From an uncultured Clostridia bacterium (GTDB lineage: Bacteria > Bacillota > Clostridia > Lachnospirales > CAMVHY01): a DNA stretch of 7,093 bases. Under the pieces are notes generated by a model. The model made no database searches. It was given only the letters and a program-made list of their open reading frames with translations, and was not told where the DNA came from. Numbering within the stretch: position 1 is the stretch's first letter; every line of letters starts with the position of its first letter. The stretch covers positions 1 through 7,093 of the forward strand of contig CAMVHY010000071.1 in the NCBI GenBank assembly GCA_947167415.1, given 5' to 3'. Made by a program: the position numbers and the translations under genes. Positions 4,802-7,093 of the stretch are shown here, one piece after another.

Positions 4802-7030
4802 ATGAAAAAATTAAATGTAATTGAAAAAAAGCGACGCAGGTTAAATATGAAATTATATTTGCTTGCGATTATTTTTTTGTTTATAATAGTTGCGTTGGCT
4901 TGCAGAGTCGCGTTTATAAAAATAAAACATGGCGCGGATTATGAAAAAAAAGCAATGGTTCAAAGGTTAAATAAAGGCTTGGATTTAATTACGAGTGCGA
5001 ACCGCGGAAGCATATTTGATAGAAATTTAAAAGTTATAGCTGCAAGCAACACTGTTTATAATTTGATTTTAGATATAAGAATTTTGGCTGAACAGGAAAA
5101 AAAAGAACTTGATAAAATTTTTTCTGAAGTGAGTAAATTTTTTGATTTAGATATAAAAGATTTAAATAGTTATTTGGCAAGAAATAAAAATAATGAGCTG
5201 GTAAACGATACGCATTATTTAGTTGCGAAGAAAGATATATCGCGAAAAAAAATGACTGAGTTTGATAAAAAAAATCTTAAGGGAATATATTTTGAAGCGA
5301 CGACAAAAAGATTTTATGCGCATAATAATCTTGCGTCACAAGTTATTGGATTTATTCGCGGAGATGAATTGTGTGGGCTGGAAAAAAAGTATAATAATTA
5401 TTTAACTGGTGTGTCAGGGCGGATTATAAGAAAGTATGATATGCAAAATAATATTTTGTCGCGGAATATTGAGCCACAAGATGGATATTCGCTTGTTACG
5501 ACTTTGGATATTAATATTCAAAAGTTTGCTCAGGAAGAAGTTGAAAAAATTGGAGAGGAAAACGAAGCTAAACACGCTGCGATTATAGTCATGAATCCAA
5601 AAACCGGCGAAATAATTGCAATGGCACAGTATCCTGATTTTGATTTAAATAATCCGATGGATGTGAATGGAATTTCGAGTCAAAAAATAAAATCTGAGTT
5701 GTTAAATTTAAAAAGTGACGAGCAGCTAAATAATTTATATAGTATCTGGAATAATTTTTGTATTAATGGCACGTTTGAATCAGGTTCGATTTTTAAGCCA
5801 ATCGTGGTTTCGATGGCGTTGGAACAAAATGTTATTAATAAAAATTCGAGTTTTTATTGTTCAGGTGTTACGAAAGTTGCTGATACTAAAATTCGTTGTT
5901 GGAAAAGAAATGGGCATGGAGCACAAGATATTACACATGTTTTGTCTAATTCGTGTAATTCCGGTATGATTCAGATAATACAGAGATTGGGACGCGAAAA
6001 ATTGTATAAATATCAGAGAGATTTTGGTTATGGAAAAAAAACAGGGATTGATTTGCCAGCTGAACAGTCAGCAAAAAATTTAATTTATGATTTAGAAAAA
6101 TTAAATCCGGTTGAGCTTGCAACTTGTTCGATGGGTCAGGGTTTTAATAATACGCCGATCCAAGCTTTAAATGCTTTTGCCGCAGTTATAAACGGTGGAA
6201 ATTTAATGCAGCCGTATTTAGTTTCGGAAATAATTGACAGCGATTCGAATGTAATTAAAAAAAATGAGCCTAAAATTATAAAAAAAGTGATTTCACAGGA
6301 AACATCGGATTTTGTTAGAACGGCTTTAAAAAATGTTTTGACAGAAGGTACAGCGAAGACAGGAATTATTGAAGGATATAACATAGGTGGAAAAACTGGA
6401 ACGGGTGAGCAGGGAAAACGTGGAAGTGGAATTCATACTTATTCTTTTATTGGATATTTAACTGTTGAAGAGCCGAGATATATTGCGATGGCTTTAATTG
6501 ATCGGCCACCAAAAGAAAAAATTCCGTCGGCTGTGCCTAGTATAAAAAATATTTTTGAGAAAATAATTAAATATAAGCAGATTCAGTCTGAGTCAGAAAA
6601 TAAAAATTTAGTTGAAGAAAGTTTATTAATTGATGATTTTAAAGGCAAAAACGTGAAGGAAGTTATAAAAAAATTAAATGAGCAAAATTTAGATTATGAA
6701 GTTGTTGGCTCAGAAGGAATTTATGTCGCGAATCAAATGCCAATTGCAGGAACTTTAATTGAAAATGGTGTAAAAGTTTATTTATATTTGTCGGATGAAA
6801 AAAAAGATGAGAAGTTAAAATTAATTTCTGTGCCGAATGTCTTGGATTTAAATATCGAGCAGGCTATGGATTTGTTGAAAAAAAATAATTTTGAGTATGT
6901 TATTGTGAATAAAAAAAATGAAGATGATGAAGATGATGAGAGTAATAATAAGTTAAAAGTTGTAGAGCAAATGCCAGAAGCAGGAGCTAAATTAGAATCT
7001 GGTACACAAATAAGATTAAAAGTAAAGTAA
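4802..7030 (+). CDS. Class B penicillin-binding protein, FtsI/PBP2x/SpoVD type, with two PASTA domains
   Basis: This is a D,D-transpeptidase that cross-links septal peptidoglycan and is the target of beta-lactams. The 742-residue product has a basic cytoplasmic N-terminus, a membrane anchor (about 18-34), and a dimerisation domain with RGSIFDR (68-74). The transpeptidase domain (about 225-595) contains all three active-site motifs: SIFK with catalytic Ser329 and Lys332, SCN (384-386), and KTG (531-533). Two PASTA domains follow (about 611-664 and 675-742); these bind peptidoglycan or help position the enzyme. The SxxK context is ESGSIFKP where relatives usually have EPGSTFKP. PASTA domain two carries an acidic loop, EDDEDDE (707-713). 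The gene lies 17 bases after the ftsL-like gene, consistent with one operon and a shared septal complex. The position suits either the vegetative division enzyme or SpoVD. The two PASTA domains resemble the PBP2x/PBP2B pattern, so no symbol is assigned. Start at the ATG at 4802; GTG at 4793 is possible. Confidence 0.95.
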   Translation: MKKLNVIEKKRRRLNMKLYLLAIIFLFIIVALACRVAFIKIKHGADYEKKAMVQRLNKGLDLITSANRGSIFDRNLKVIAASNTVYNLILDIRILAEQEKKELDKIFSEVSKFFDLDIKDLNSYLARNKNNELVNDTHYLVAKKDISRKKMTEFDKKNLKGIYFEATTKRFYAHNNLASQVIGFIRGDELCGLEKKYNNYLTGVSGRIIRKYDMQNNILSRNIEPQDGYSLVTTLDINIQKFAQEEVEKIGEENEAKHAAIIVMNPKTGEIIAMAQYPDFDLNNPMDVNGISSQKIKSELLNLKSDEQLNNLYSIWNNFCINGTFESGSIFKPIVVSMALEQNVINKNSSFYCSGVTKVADTKIRCWKRNGHGAQDITHVLSNSCNSGMIQIIQRLGREKLYKYQRDFGYGKKTGIDLPAEQSAKNLIYDLEKLNPVELATCSMGQGFNNTPIQALNAFAAVINGGNLMQPYLVSEIIDSDSNVIKKNEPKIIKKVISQETSDFVRTALKNVLTEGTAKTGIIEGYNIGGKTGTGEQGKRGSGIHTYSFIGYLTVEEPRYIAMALIDRPPKEKIPSAVPSIKNIFEKIIKYKQIQSESENKNLVEESLLIDDFKGKNVKEVIKKLNEQNLDYEVVGSEGIYVANQMPIAGTLIENGVKVYLYLSDEKKDEKLKLISVPNVLDLNIEQAMDLLKKNNFEYVIVNKKNEDDEDDESNNKLKVVEQMPEAGAKLESGTQIRLKVK
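6920..6940 (+). repeat. GAAGATGAT tandem repeat coding an acidic loop in PASTA domain two
   Basis: Two 9-base units GAAGATGAT plus GAG encode EDDEDDE (residues 707-713). The repeat falls between predicted strands of the second PASTA domain, as an insertion relative to PASTA domain one, and looks like a slippage expansion. Confidence 0.65.
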
Positions 7031-7035
7031 GATTT

Positions 7036-7040
7036 GGAGA
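7036..7040 (+). promoter_or_regulatory. Ribosome binding site of the gene at the window end
   Basis: GGAGA lies 7 bases before the ATG at 7048 and 5 bases after the stop of the penicillin-binding protein gene. It is the main support for the partial gene being real. Confidence 0.7.
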
Positions 7041-7047
7041 TATAAAA

Positions 7048-7093
7048 ATGAAAATAGAATTTGATTTTGAAAATGAATTTAATAATACGCCTG
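7048..7093 (+). CDS. Start of an unidentified gene, cut by the window end
   Basis: Fifteen codons are visible (MKIEFDFENEFNNTP). They follow a good ribosome binding site, 17 bases after the penicillin-binding protein stop and on the same strand, so the gene is probably the next member of the operon. In Gram-positive dcw clusters this slot usually holds murE, mraY or murF, but the visible acidic, Phe-rich N-terminus is not a recognisable start of any of these. No function is assigned. Confidence 0.7.
   Translation, partial: MKIEFDFENEFNNTP

Noticed and set aside
5766..5969. A 67-codon + strand frame inside the penicillin-binding protein gene
   Set aside because: It is in another frame across the SxxK and SCN active-site region, whose conservation in the main frame explains the sequence.
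6136..6384. An 82-codon - strand frame opposite the transpeptidase domain
   Set aside because: It is complementary to conserved transpeptidase sequence leading to the KTG motif and has no independent support.

Overview
The window is strongly AT-rich. Most synonymous positions end in A or T, and poly-A runs of 8-9 bases occur inside genes. All supported genes are on the + strand, with GGAGG-type ribosome binding sites, one TTG start and the standard code (Trp as TGG, stops TAA/TAG). The right half is the front of a division and cell-wall (dcw) cluster in the Gram-positive arrangement: rsmH, an FtsL/DivIC-like protein, then a class B penicillin-binding protein with two C-terminal PASTA domains. 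This points to a low-GC Firmicute, most likely a clostridial lineage. The extreme AT content and poly-A tracts would also fit a host-associated or reduced genome, but the window cannot prove that.

Layout. Positions 1-37 hold an extended -10 promoter (TGGTATAAT) and a short leader. Positions 38-3217 encode a roughly 1059-residue protein that I do not recognise. It has a large domain present twice in tandem, acidic/Asn-rich linkers, a long coiled coil containing DNA-level repeats, a basic segment, and two adjacent membrane helices followed by a 57-residue tail. A clear intrinsic terminator (3277-3311) ends this unit and separates it from the dcw genes. Positions 3312-3422 are an AT-rich leader without a convincing promoter. 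Then come rsmH (3423-4361), an ftsL-like gene (4374-4784), the PASTA penicillin-binding protein (4802-7030), and the first 15 codons of another gene (7048 to the window end). Gaps between the dcw genes are 12-17 bases, so they are probably co-transcribed.

How the genes work together. RsmH modifies 16S rRNA and is a customary first or second gene of dcw clusters. The FtsL-like protein and the penicillin-binding protein are predicted partners at the septum: a single-pass coiled-coil scaffold and the transpeptidase that cross-links new peptidoglycan. mraZ, which usually precedes rsmH, is not present here; the large unknown gene occupies the upstream position but is transcriptionally insulated from the cluster. 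That protein is the most unusual content of the window. Its architecture suggests a membrane-anchored scaffold or host-interaction protein, but its function is not readable from the sequence.
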